Below, one piece after another: positions 16,163-25,800 of a DNA stretch of 64,000 nucleotides (position 1 is its first letter; each line of letters begins with the position of its first letter). Made by a program: the position numbers and the translations under genes. The stretch spans positions 62,001 through 126,000 of the forward strand of contig JAQBOM010000012.1 of NCBI GenBank assembly GCA_028288025.1, in the 5' to 3' direction. This stretch comes from Mucilaginibacter sp. (lineage in GTDB: Bacteria; Bacteroidota; Bacteroidia; Sphingobacteriales; Sphingobacteriaceae). The notes under the pieces were generated by a model that saw only the letters and a program-made list of their open reading frames with translations, was not told where the DNA came from and did no database searches.

Positions 16163-16945
16163 ATGAGCGAATTTAAACAAACCTTCAACTCGTCATTGGG
16201 TAAAAAGCTGATCATGGCTTTAACAGGCTTGTTTCTGTGTACTTTCTTGATTGTGCATTTGGGCGGTAACCTGTTGCTTTTTAGCGACGACGAAGGTTAT
16301 GGATTTAACGTTTACGCTAATTTCCTTACACATTTCCCGCCCATCGAGGTGGTTGCCTACCTCCTGTACCTGGCCATATTGGTGCATTCCATTTACGCTT
16401 TGGTGTTAACAGTTCAAAACCGCAGGGCGCGCCCTGTAGGTTATGCCGCTCCGAACAGATCGCCGGCATCATGGTCGTCGAAAAACATGGGCTTGCTGGG
16501 CTCTATTTTGCTCCTGTTTATCGTAATACACATGAGCGACTTTTGGTATGCCTACAAATACAGCCACAAAATAGGGTATAAGGAATACCGCACCGACCTG
16601 GCAACCGATAAAACCACATCGGTTGATTATGTGCCAGCATCACCCACCTTCGAAAAGTCGGTATCAACCGAAAACAATGTTGAGATTGTAAGGGTGAAGG
16701 ACCTGCATGCCCGTGTAGCCGGCAGTTTCAGCAATTTATTGTATGTGATTTTCTACGTGATTGCGATGGGAGCGGTTTCGTTCCACATGCTGCATGGTTT
16801 CCAAAGCTCGTTTAGAACGCTTGGCTGGGTGCATCGAAAATACACGCCGGTCGTATGCTTTATCGGTACCTGGCTGTTCGCAGTTATTATCCCGCTGGGT
16901 TTCGCCGCAATGCCGGTGGTTTATTATATACAAAGTTTAAGATGA
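16163..16945 (+). CDS. sdhC: Succinate dehydrogenase cytochrome b558 subunit
   Basis: 260 residues with five hydrophobic segments (about 15-37, 60-82, 108-127, 190-212, 228-250), the five-helix single-polypeptide anchor of the Bacteroidota/epsilonproteobacterial b558 type. Candidate heme-ligand histidines lie in the helices (IVHLGGN, LVHSIY, VIHMSDFW, FHMLHGFQ). The N-terminus SSLGKKLIMALTGLFL is typical of TIGR02046. The protein anchors the flavoprotein and iron-sulfur subunits to the inner membrane and passes electrons to menaquinone. It is the first gene of sdhCAB; an unusually strong hairpin separates it from sdhA. Confidence 0.94.
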   Translation: MSEFKQTFNSSLGKKLIMALTGLFLCTFLIVHLGGNLLLFSDDEGYGFNVYANFLTHFPPIEVVAYLLYLAILVHSIYALVLTVQNRRARPVGYAAPNRSPASWSSKNMGLLGSILLLFIVIHMSDFWYAYKYSHKIGYKEYRTDLATDKTTSVDYVPASPTFEKSVSTENNVEIVRVKDLHARVAGSFSNLLYVIFYVIAMGAVSFHMLHGFQSSFRTLGWVHRKYTPVVCFIGTWLFAVIIPLGFAAMPVVYYIQSLR

Positions 16946-17005
16946 TTTACGAATTACGATTTGAGATTTACGAATCAGCAAATCTCAAATCGTAACCCGT
17001 AAATC
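16944..17005. repeat. Long perfect hairpin between sdhC and sdhA (ATTTACGA words)
   Basis: The outer arms GATTTACG (16944-16951) and CGTAAATC (16998-17005) enclose a 2-nt bulge and a perfect 16-bp stem TTACGATTTGAGATTT/AAATCTCAAATCGTAA (16954-16969, 16980-16995) with a 10-nt loop. It starts in the sdhC stop codon and ends 21 nt before sdhA. Confidence 0.85.
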
Positions 17006-17026
17006 TAAAATCGTAAATACAAAAAA

Positions 17027-18961
17027 ATGACTTTAGAAGCTAAAATCCCCGAAGGCCCTTTAGCCGAAAAATGGAGCAAGCATAAATTTAACCTGAAACT
17101 GGTTAACCCGGCCAATAAGCGTAAATATGATATTATTGTTGTAGGCACGGGCCTTGCCGGTGCATCGGCGGCGGCTTCGCTGGCCGAGCTGGGTTATAAT
17201 GTAAAGGCATTTTGTTTCCAGGACAGTCCGCGGCGGGCGCACTCGATTGCCGCCCAGGGTGGGATAAATGCAGCTAAGAATTACCAGAATGATGGCGACA
17301 GCGTTTATCGCTTGTTTTATGATACGATAAAAGGGGGCGATTACCGTGCCCGCGAAGGAAACGTTTATCGTCTTGCCGAGGTATCAGTTAATATCATCGA
17401 TCAGTGCGTGGCACAGGGCGTTCCTTTTGCCCGCGAATATGGCGGCTTGCTCGATAACCGTTCATTTGGCGGCTCGCAAGTATCGCGTACGTTTTATGCG
17501 CGCGGACAAACCGGGCAGCAGCTTTTATTGGGCGCCTACTCGGCGTTAAACCGCCAGATACACCTGGGAAAGGTTAAAATGTACACCCGCACCGAAATGC
17601 TGGATGTAGTGACTATTGACGGCCAGGCCAAAGGTATTGTTACCCGTAATTTAATTACCGGAAGTATCGATACCCATAGCGGGCATGCGGTGTTGCTTTG
17701 CACCGGCGGATATGGAAACGTATTTTACCTGTCGACCAATGCGGCCGGTTCGAACGTGACTGCGGCATGGCGGGCGCACAAGCGGGGCGCGTTTTTCGCT
17801 AACCCATGCTATACGCAGATCCATCCAACCTGTATCCCGGTTACGGGCGACCACCAGTCGAAATTAACACTGATGTCGGAATCATTGCGGAATGATGGCC
17901 GGGTTTGGGCGCCTAAATCGGTGGAAATTGCCGAACGCTTGCGCAAAAAAGAGATCACTGCCGACCAGGTGGCTGAGGATGACCGCGATTACTTCCTCGA
18001 AAGAAAATATCCTTCATTCGGTAACCTTGTTCCGCGCGACGTAGCATCACGCAACGCTAAGGAAATGGTGGATGATGGCCGGGGTGTGGGCGGTTCAGGC
18101 TTTGCCGTGTTCCTCGACTTTGCCGATGCCATTCATCGCTTAGGAAAAGACGCAGTAGCTGCCAAGTATGGTAATCTGTTTGATATGTATTACCAGATCA
18201 CCGACGAGGACCCATATAAACAACCTATGCGCATTTACCCGGCCGTACACTATACCATGGGCGGTCTTTGGGTTGACTATAATTTAAGCACAAACGTACC
18301 GGGCTTATATGCCCTTGGCGAATGTAATTTCAGCGACCACGGTGCTAACCGCCTTGGCGCATCCGCATTAATGCAGGGCCTTGCCGACGGTTATTTTGTA
18401 ATTCCATATACACTTGGCGATTACCTGGCAACTATAGGTCCAAAACCTGTTGATGCCAATCATCCCGCTTTCGCGCAAACGAAACAGGATGTAATGGCCC
18501 GTATCAACAGCCTGCTGGCGCTTAAAGGTACCAAAACAGTAAACGAATACCACCGCGACCTTGGCCACATTATGTGGGAGTACTGCGGCATGGCGCGTAC
18601 GGAAGAGGGCCTTGCCAAAGCCAAAGGTTTGATACACGAACTGCGTGCCGATTTCTGGAAAAACGCGCTTGTAGTAGGTGAGAACGAAGAAGTGAATCCG
18701 GCCCTTGAAAAAGCCGGTCGCGTAGCCGACTTCCTCGAGCTGGGTGAGCTGATGGTTGACGACGCATTAATGCGCCGGGAATCATGCGGCGGCCATTTCC
18801 GCCTTGAGTCGCAAACGCCCGAGGGTGAGGCTTTACGCGATGACGACAACTTTGCGTTCGTAGCCGCATGGGAATACAAAGGCGATAACCAGCCCGAAGT
18901 TTTGAATAAGGAAATGCTTGATTTTGAATTTGTTCACCTGACTCAACGCAGTTATAAGTAG
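17027..18961 (+). CDS. sdhA: Succinate dehydrogenase/fumarate reductase flavoprotein subunit
   Basis: 644 residues, the size of the b558-type family. An FAD-binding loop [12 protein letters not shown] (about 38-49) is followed by the covalent-FAD histidine region [13 protein letters not shown] (His72). The substrate-site segments HPTCIPVTG and the catalytic Arg region ([10 protein letters not shown]) are present, as is the capping domain ([12 protein letters not shown]). The enzyme oxidises succinate to fumarate at the inner face of the membrane as part of complex II and the TCA cycle. The gene is 81 nt from sdhC and 84 nt from sdhB, with a different repeat family filling each spacer. Confidence 0.95.
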   Translation: MTLEAKIPEGPLAEKWSKHKFNLKLVNPANKRKYDIIVVGTGLAGASAAASLAELGYNVKAFCFQDSPRRAHSIAAQGGINAAKNYQNDGDSVYRLFYDTIKGGDYRAREGNVYRLAEVSVNIIDQCVAQGVPFAREYGGLLDNRSFGGSQVSRTFYARGQTGQQLLLGAYSALNRQIHLGKVKMYTRTEMLDVVTIDGQAKGIVTRNLITGSIDTHSGHAVLLCTGGYGNVFYLSTNAAGSNVTAAWRAHKRGAFFANPCYTQIHPTCIPVTGDHQSKLTLMSESLRNDGRVWAPKSVEIAERLRKKEITADQVAEDDRDYFLERKYPSFGNLVPRDVASRNAKEMVDDGRGVGGSGFAVFLDFADAIHRLGKDAVAAKYGNLFDMYYQITDEDPYKQPMRIYPAVHYTMGGLWVDYNLSTNVPGLYALGECNFSDHGANRLGASALMQGLADGYFVIPYTLGDYLATIGPKPVDANHPAFAQTKQDVMARINSLLALKGTKTVNEYHRDLGHIMWEYCGMARTEEGLAKAKGLIHELRADFWKNALVVGENEEVNPALEKAGRVADFLELGELMVDDALMRRESCGGHFRLESQTPEGEALRDDDNFAFVAAWEYKGDNQPEVLNKEMLDFEFVHLTQRSYK

Positions 18962-19032
18962 CAAGTAGCAAGACAGAAGAATTTAAATCTTGATTCTAGA
19001 TACTAGCGACTTGATACTAACAACTGATACTC
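18957..19032. repeat. AGTAGCAAG / GATACTAG word repeat between sdhA and sdhB
   Basis: AAGTAGCAAGTAGCAAG is followed by CTTGATTCTAGATACTAG and CTTGATACTAACAACTGATAC. These are permuted words distinct from those in the sdhC-sdhA spacer. GAATTTAAATCT is a near-palindrome in the middle. Confidence 0.55.
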
Positions 19033-19045
19033 CAAATAAAAAAAC

Positions 19046-19837
19046 ATGAGTAACAACAATATGAACCTCACCCTGAAAGTATGGCGGCAGAAAAACGCCG
19101 ATGCCAAAGGTGCATTTGTAACGTACAAGGCCGAAGGCATTTCGCCGGATATGTCGTTTCTTGAAATGCTGGATGTGGTGAACGAAAGCCTCATCCTTAA
19201 AGGTGATGACCCTATCCATTTCGACCATGATTGCCGCGAAGGTATTTGCGGGATGTGCTCGCTGTATATCAATGGCAGGCCACACGGGCCAAAGCGCGCC
19301 ATTACCACTTGTCAATTGCACATGCGCAGTTTCGGCGATGGCGAGACCATTACCATCGAGCCATGGCGCGCAGGGGCATTCCCGGTGATAAAAGATCTGG
19401 CCACCGATCGCTCGGCGTTCGACAGGATACAGCAGGCAGGCGGTTTCATCTCGGTAAATACCGGCGGTGTGCCCGATGCAAATGTGATTCCCATTCCTAA
19501 AGTTATTGCCGACGAAGCCTTCAACTCTGCTACCTGTATCGGCTGCGGCGCTTGTGTGGCAGCGTGTAAAAATGCGTCGGCTATGCTGTTTGTATCGGCG
19601 AAGGTATCGCAGCTGGGTATGCTGCCGCAGGGCCAGCCCGAGCGTTACAGCCGCGTGCAGGCTATGGTTGCCCAAATGGACGAAGAAGGTTTCGGCAATT
19701 GCACCAATACCCGCGCCTGCGAGGCCGAGTGCCCCAAAGAAATAACGCTCACCAACATAGCGCGCATGAACAACGATTTCTTCAGCGCGAAGCTGTTTCG
19801 GGAAGAGCATGCCCACGAGCACGCCTCAGGCGAGTAA
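19046..19837 (+). CDS. sdhB: Succinate dehydrogenase iron-sulfur subunit
   Basis: 263 residues. The N-terminal plant-type domain binds the 2Fe-2S cluster with C63, C68, C71 and C89 ([10 protein letters not shown] and TTCQ). The C-terminal domain carries [13 protein letters not shown] and [12 protein letters not shown], the ligand sets for the 4Fe-4S and 3Fe-4S clusters. It relays electrons from SdhA FAD to quinone in SdhC. The start [15 protein letters not shown] fits the family. It is the last gene of sdhCAB, with a U-tract terminator starting 26 nt after its stop. Confidence 0.95.
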   Translation: MSNNNMNLTLKVWRQKNADAKGAFVTYKAEGISPDMSFLEMLDVVNESLILKGDDPIHFDHDCREGICGMCSLYINGRPHGPKRAITTCQLHMRSFGDGETITIEPWRAGAFPVIKDLATDRSAFDRIQQAGGFISVNTGGVPDANVIPIPKVIADEAFNSATCIGCGACVAACKNASAMLFVSAKVSQLGMLPQGQPERYSRVQAMVAQMDEEGFGNCTNTRACEAECPKEITLTNIARMNNDFFSAKLFREEHAHEHASGE

Positions 19838-19862
19838 CGATAAAACAATGTTTAACTATGGG

Positions 19863-19895
19863 GCCTGGGGAGTAATTCTTCAGGTCTTTTTTTTG
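19863..19895 (+). terminator. Rho-independent terminator of sdhCAB
   Basis: A stem CCTGGGGA/TTCTTCAGG (with two G-T pairs) is followed by TCTTTTTTTT. It starts 26 nt after the sdhB stop. Confidence 0.7.
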
Positions 19896-19904
19896 TTCAA
19901 AAAA

Positions 19905-19950
19905 TGCCAAGCTGAATTTGTTTCAGTAACTCCCAAGACATGCCGCCTGC
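19905..19950 (+). repeat. Degenerate half copy of the GTCATGCTGAAC element
   Basis: GCTGAATTTGTTTCAG followed by CAAGACATGCCGCC resembles one arm of the perfect palindrome at 55238-55329. No second arm is visible. The remainder of the gap to 20071 shows no gene. Confidence 0.4.
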
Positions 19951-20071
19951 CCGGTGTGTTTTACCTTTGATGAAAGTAATTTTCTCAAAAATATAAATGC
20001 AGGTTAATTAAATATACTGTAAAAACAATACATAATTCAACTTGTTGTGAGCGTTAAAATATCTATATGAA

Positions 20072-21106
20072 ATGAAATACTTTTACGCTTTCCTATTGAT
20101 CTGTTTATTCAGTTGTAACAAGGAGAAAATTGCTATACCGCCGCCGGCCGTTGTATCAACAACACCTGTTACGCCGCCACCCGCTATACCAAACGTAACC
20201 AGGCCGAAAATTACCTCTGCGGAGTATGTGGATAGCTTGTTGTTTGTCACCAAAAATAATTACCAGATACAGACGACCGATAGCGCCGCAACATTCGCGT
20301 CCGCCGACCCACATATCACCATCACTTCCAAAGGATTGATCACCAGGCTGATATCGGCCGAAGTGGTGCCCGTAACCATTACGTGGAAGGATGTTAACTT
20401 TCGTACAACCACCATTTACGTAATGGGCGCTACCGACGACAACCAGGTGATGCCATTTTTGCACTACCAGGGCGCCCTGGCTACCGACCCGTATGGCTCG
20501 TATGTGCAAGGCTGGAAAACACTGCACCAGTTGCCAGTTGCCAATGCCACCTATGCCATTGTATTGCGCCATGCCGATGCAAGCTGCGGAGCCGACTGCG
20601 GCGACTACGCCCACTGCCCGGATAATTGGTGGAAACGTACCGATACGCTTTATGTAAGGCAGCTGAACGCCCAGGGTGTAGACCGCGCCACCCAGCTTGG
20701 CCAAATATTTAAAGACCTGAATTATCCTATCAAAAGGGTAGTAACCAGCGAGTATTACCGCGCCCGCCAAACCGCCGACCTTATCAACGCCGGGCCGGCC
20801 CAGGTGATCGACAGCACCATTAACCATCCTACACATAATCATTACGCGCCGGGGCTGTTTGCAGGTATGACCGGGTGTTTAGCCAAACAGCCCATTGATA
20901 ACCAAATGACGCTCATCGTGGCGCATCATCCTATTAACGAGCTGGCAAATATCACGGGATACTCCAGTTTCCCGCGTGTTTCTCCCTTTAACTGGACGGG
21001 TGCCTACTTCGTAAAGATCGAAACTGACGGCACGCTAACCTATGCCGGCGCCGCCTCGTGGGGTATGTTTAAATGCTGGCGGGATATAAAATTGAACAAA
21101 ATGTAA
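20072..21106 (+). CDS. Lipoprotein with Ig-like segment and histidine phosphatase domain
   Basis: 344 residues. A lipoprotein signal ends at C15 (CLFSC), followed by a Pro-rich linker. Residues about 45-125 look like a bacterial Ig-like (BIG2) module. From about residue 165 the sequence matches the histidine phosphatase superfamily: LRHADASCG (RHG-type motif with the phospho-accepting His), TSEYYRARQTAD (second Arg) and VAHHP (late His). Three extra cysteines (CGADCGDYAHC) sit next to the first motif. The protein is probably anchored in the outer or inner membrane facing the periplasm. The substrate is unknown. It converges with the OYE gene across a palindromic repeat. Confidence 0.8.
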   Translation: MKYFYAFLLICLFSCNKEKIAIPPPAVVSTTPVTPPPAIPNVTRPKITSAEYVDSLLFVTKNNYQIQTTDSAATFASADPHITITSKGLITRLISAEVVPVTITWKDVNFRTTTIYVMGATDDNQVMPFLHYQGALATDPYGSYVQGWKTLHQLPVANATYAIVLRHADASCGADCGDYAHCPDNWWKRTDTLYVRQLNAQGVDRATQLGQIFKDLNYPIKRVVTSEYYRARQTADLINAGPAQVIDSTINHPTHNHYAPGLFAGMTGCLAKQPIDNQMTLIVAHHPINELANITGYSSFPRVSPFNWTGAYFVKIETDGTLTYAGAASWGMFKCWRDIKLNKM

Positions 21107-21118
21107 TGCCAAAATAAA

Positions 21119-21196
21119 GGGTGTCACCCTGGGTTCCGTCGAAGAGGGCGCGTAAGGCTTGCCGCTATGCTTCGACGGAGCCCAGCATGACACCCC
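21119..21196. repeat. Palindromic element (GGGTGTCA...CCGTCGAAG arms)
   Basis: Arms of about 26 bp (21119-21144 and 21170-21196) are inverted with three mismatches. The core TCCGTCGAAG/CTTCGACGGA is perfect. It lies between two convergent genes, where it could also act as a bidirectional terminator. Confidence 0.7.
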
Positions 21197-21213
21197 TTGT
21201 TGTTTTATGCTAA

Positions 21214-22302
21214 TTACGCGCTATACGCCGGATAATCCACATACCCCTCGGCACCTGCGCTATAAAACAGGTCCATTCTCAACTCCGGGTTCAACGGGAG
21301 GTTACCCGCAAACCGTTCAGCCAGGTCGGGGTTGCTGATAAACTGACGGCCGAATGCAATTACATCAGCCAAGCCGCTTTCGATAGCCGCTTCGGCTGTC
21401 TCTTTATTGAAGCCGCCGCCCAGGATGATCGTATTCTTGAATTTTTTGCGGATGACCTGTTTAATCTCAACCGGCACATGCGGCGCGCCCATGGCCGAGT
21501 GGTCGGCAATGTGGATGTAGGCAATGCCGATCTGGTTCAGCTGCTCTGCCACGTAAGTGTATGTCTCTTCGATCTCGGGGTAGTGCGCCATATCGCTGGC
21601 CACACCGTATGGCGATAGCCGGATAGCCGTTTTCTCTTTACCAATAGCCTCCGCCACGGCGGCAACAACTTCAATTACAAAGCGTGCGCGGTTCTCAACG
21701 CTGCCGCCGTAATTATCTTCGCGCACATTGGCATGCGGCGACAAGAACTGCTCAAGCAGGTACCCGTTTGCACCATGCAGCTCAATCCCGTCCATGCCTG
21801 CGGCTATGGCGTTTTTTGCGCCGGTAACAAACTCGGCTTGCGCATGCTTTATATCTTCGGCGGTCATTTCTTTCGGGATCGGGAAATCCTGCATTTGCAG
21901 CGTGTCGGTCCACATCTGGCCGGCAGCGCCTACGGCTGAGGGGGCAAGTACTTCCGCCCCGGCAGGCATATTAGCCAGGTGGCTGATACGGCCGGTATGC
22001 ATGATCTGCATAAATATCTTACCGCCTTTGGCATGCACTGCAGAAGTTACTTTTTTCCAGCCTTCCACCTGCTCCTGGGTATAAATGCCCGGGGTGCGGG
22101 CATAGCCCTGCCCATTTGGCGAAGGCGAAGTACCCTCGGTAATGATTAGCCCAGCGTCTGCACGCTGCGCGTAATATTCGGCCATCAGATCATTCGGCAC
22201 GTGGCCAATCGCCCGGCTCCGTGTCATCGGCGACATCGCCATCCTATTTTTCAGTTCAATAGCCCCAACTTTCACCGGGCTGAATAATTTATTGCTTTCC
22301 AT
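21214..22302 (-). CDS. Alkene reductase, Old Yellow Enzyme family
   Basis: 362 residues. The FMN-dependent TIM-barrel is recognisable from LFSPVKVGAIELKNR, MSPMTRSRA, the ELHGANGYLLEQFLSP segment (His/Asn of the substrate site) and the late GGGFNKETAE phosphate-binding loop. The type is NemA/OYE-like: it uses NADPH to reduce activated C=C bonds and nitro compounds in electrophile detoxification. Such genes are often controlled by thiol-sensing HxlR-type repressors. A dyad overlaps the likely promoter upstream, but no regulator gene is adjacent. Confidence 0.92.
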   Translation of the reverse strand: MESNKLFSPVKVGAIELKNRMAMSPMTRSRAIGHVPNDLMAEYYAQRADAGLIITEGTSPSPNGQGYARTPGIYTQEQVEGWKKVTSAVHAKGGKIFMQIMHTGRISHLANMPAGAEVLAPSAVGAAGQMWTDTLQMQDFPIPKEMTAEDIKHAQAEFVTGAKNAIAAGMDGIELHGANGYLLEQFLSPHANVREDNYGGSVENRARFVIEVVAAVAEAIGKEKTAIRLSPYGVASDMAHYPEIEETYTYVAEQLNQIGIAYIHIADHSAMGAPHVPVEIKQVIRKKFKNTIILGGGFNKETAEAAIESGLADVIAFGRQFISNPDLAERFAGNLPLNPELRMDLFYSAGAEGYVDYPAYSA

Positions 22303-22422
22303 AGTTTTTATTGTTAATATATGTGTAAATCTTTTTTTTCATCCGCTCTCGCCTCTTCTCATTCGCTCTCATCCGCCGTAGCTTCAGCGAAAGCGGAACG
22401 TATCACCACAGCCGATGAGGAG

Positions 22423-22442
22423 CAAATGTAAAATACTTACAT
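22423..22442 (-). promoter_or_regulatory. Candidate promoter and overlapping operator of the OYE gene
   Basis: On the minus strand TACATTTG (22423-22430) fits the -7 consensus, 120 nt before the start codon. ATGTAA-N5-TTACAT (22426-22442) is a perfect dyad that overlaps it. The dyad resembles GTAA/TTAC-type sites of HxlR-family regulators, which is inference. Confidence 0.4.
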
Positions 22443-22499
22443 GTTCAAACATCTTTTTGTTTCAAAAATGACAAAGGAATGGTGTGAGGGGTATAAATT

Positions 22500-22590
22500 T
22501 TTCTCTCCGCGTCATTGAGTAACAATTTGCTCCGGAATTTATTTCGGGAAAGCGATCTCTGAACTTCGCAGATCAGGGAGAAAAATGATT
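22500..22590 (+). repeat. Degenerate copy of the CGTCATTGCGAGG element
   Basis: GCGTCATTGAG, GCGATCTCTGAACT and CGCAGATCAGGGAGAAA align with the left part of the element at 28851. No inverted partner is seen. Confidence 0.55.
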
Positions 22591-22611
22591 TGTTGGAAAG
22601 CCGGAGAATTT

Positions 22612-22700
22612 GGGCGTTCCCCTTCGGGTCAGGCTGTACGCTTATACGGCTGCAGGCCTTAGGCGCGAAGGCCGGTATCCGCTTCCATCCTTAACGCAAA
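22612..22700 (+). repeat. Structured dispersed repeat, copy 1 (GGGCGTT...TAACGCAAA)
   Basis: This 89-bp block shares GGCTGTACGCT, GGCCGGTATCCGCT, CCATCC and TAACGCAAA with 30109-30197 at about three-quarters identity and a single gap. It is GC-rich with several short self-complementary segments. The rest of the gap, 22701-22886, shows no gene. Confidence 0.8.
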
Positions 22701-22886
22701 GATTTGCACGCTACCCCGCAATGTGATTTCGACGAGGAATGAGGAGGAACCGATACTCCTTTTCTGGGGTGAGTATGAGAGGCGGGGGTTGGGTGTGAAT
22801 GCTACTCGTTCCCTTATTTAAAAGGAAGTCACGAGTACACGGAGCTTATCCCTACGCGGCGTACTCTGGCCGGATTGGGAAATCAC

Positions 22887-25800
22887 TTACTCTTTAAGTG
22901 CAACGTGAATATTAAGTAAATTGGCCAATCCAATCACAAAAGGTTTGTTTTCGTCTAACAATACGCGCATTTCATTGTCAAAATCCTCTTTTTCTTCGCT
23001 GTTTTCATAAATAGCTGACATCGCGACTTCGTGTTTAAGTATTATTTTAACACAACTCTCATCTTCAAGCACAGTTTTCCTAAATATTCGTCTTAGCGCA
23101 CTTGTGGTACTTTCCATTTCACCATAATTAAACAGCCAATCGCCAAAAAACAGGAAAGTGTTAGAATCAATTTCTTTGGTATTAATAAATAAATCACGCA
23201 CATCTTTAATTGCAGACTTGAGCGAGCTTTTATTTGTCTTTTCGATTATTTTATCCCAAACGGCCTTATCGGGAATTGCGATATCACATTTTGCAATTTT
23301 TAGAAGCACTTCTTTTATCGCAGATACAGCTTTAGTTGAATATAAATTTTTTAAAGTTGTTAGACTTATAACAACTAAACCAGATTGAGGGTTTTGAAAT
23401 TCCTGGAGCCACTCATTGTCCGAAAGACTATCAAAATATTCATTCGCGACGTTTACGCAATGGATGGTTAATGCATTTGATATGGTTTCACAAAGCTTAA
23501 AAAATTCAATATTCTTTAAAATATCTGGGATATCTTTTTCGGTTATCGGCTTGGGGTCCCATGCACTTAACCGGTTTAATAAACTTTTAGGGTTGATCTC
23601 AGTTTTTTCCAAAATGGGATCTATTTGTTTTAAAACCGCAACTATACTTAACTTTTGGGTAAATGTGGATTTAGTAGTCAATGACTTAATCACTTCGTTA
23701 AGGGCTGGTTTCTGAAATTCCAGATATTTAATTAGCAAATCCCCATAATTAACAAAATACTCGATTCCTTCAGCCAAATTTGAAACAAGTGTTGCGTCTG
23801 TATTTTTTAAAATATCATCGAAGTAGCTTACATAAGGAGTTGCAAAGGTGTTCCATCTAGCAATTCTCATATTAATCAAGTCATAATAGAATTTATCTTT
23901 AGCTTCGGGCGTGCTAGTTACGTGGCTGTAAAGAACGTTATCGTCGATTAAAACCTTTAACGTGGTTTTTGAAACATTTTTATAGGCAGTGTAAAATGCT
24001 GCAACCAAAGTCCTATTAGATTGATTTGTTTTAATTTTGTTTTCAAGAGATGTAATATATCTCGTTAAGTTGTATTTTTCTGGAATGAAAGAAAGATAAG
24101 ACGAATTATTTAATTCATCCGCATCATTAATATTGTCCAAAAAATCGTTTAATTCTACGTTATTGCATCTTACTTCATATGTGTTAATATCCTTGGTAGC
24201 TTTTATCAGAGAAACGAAATCTTCTGCTGTAGTTAGCTTTTCTGCTAAGTATTCGTTAATTTTTAGTTGAATGTTATTTTCCTTTAAAATAGCATCAATT
24301 TTTTTAATACTTGTGTAGTAATCCAATGAAATAAATTGATTTGATTTTCTAAACCTAGCCAGCGTGTTTTTCAAAAACGTCCGTTTATTGCTGATACTTG
24401 TAAGTAAAATAATATGATAAGGTTGAATTTTTGCATCGGGAATTAAATTAACTTTAGGGTCCATTTTCTGATATAGATCGTCCCACGTTTTTTTAGGTAC
24501 TTTATCATAAATCTCGTTTAGGCCCAAAGTTGCGTTTTCATAGTTCTCTACCTCGATAATTGCTTTAGTTAATATGTCGATAAAGAATTTACTTTCGCTG
24601 ATATTCTTAATTTGATTTTTTTCATTATTATTAAGGGCAAAGGTTAAGTTTTTTGTAAAAATTACTTCTAAAGCTCTGTCAGGATCAATTTGATAAACCA
24701 GTGAAGCAATATATTTGGGCAATTCCTCATCGGATTCATATAAAAACCATAAGCTTTTCAAATAAGTTGGATTAATGATTTCATTTTCGGGATTTATCAA
24801 TATTATTTGTTTCGAAATAATGAAAAGCGATATATAACGGTATGGAACTTCCGTGCACACTTGAGCACTTGCTACAAACTCATTAATAAAAGCGACAATT
24901 TCCCTTGGAGTCTTTGATGTAGATAAGTGGTCAAAAACCTGTATAACTTTTACGAATTCTTCATCGATCTCAGAAAATGCTTCTTTCCATTTAATTTCGA
25001 AAAATTTCTTCCAGTCAGATAAAATGGGAGGTGATACCCTATAAACAATATTGAAAGTTTTATTGATATAATCATCTGTATAGTCATTGTTGTTATCGTT
25101 GGAGTTTTCAAACGCACTTTTTATATTTTGTCTATCAAAAGGGATAATAACTTTAATATTGTGATAACTGTTTTCGGCAAAAAAAGTATGAATAGACGAC
25201 CATAATTCTAATATTTTACCATTTGGCAACCTATCCATATTGTCGAAAACAAGAAGCAGGTTTTTATCTTTCAAATCATCTGAAATCTCTTTCATCCAAT
25301 CTCTAAATTTCTTAACTGATGGCTCGTCTTCAGAAATTTTTTCGAAAGTTATCTCCTGTTTTTGATTTTGTTGGTAAATATAAAAGAGCTTGGCACCCGC
25401 TTCGCGAACTCTTTGTTTCAATTTATTGCTTTTAGAAGTATTATAGAAATAATAATAAAGAAATAAAATGATTAATGAGGTTAATGGAATACTAGTTATC
25501 AAAATTTTTAACCAATCGCGCTCAAATAAATCCGAGATGGAGTTAAATAAAGGAGTTATTATTAAGGCTAACACAGAACATACAATTCCTAAGCTTAAAC
25601 TTGGTATAGTTTTTTTTTCGGTTTCTTTTGATTTAGCTAATAATTCTTTAAGTTTTTTTTGCCACTTATTGTCATCGTAGATTATAGAAATACCATCTTC
25701 ATCTTTTTTAGTTAAGAAAAACGTCATTTCTTCTAATAAAGATCTTCGTTGCAAGTCTTCCTGATGCCCCCAAGCATCGTAAATAAAAAAATAAAACTTA

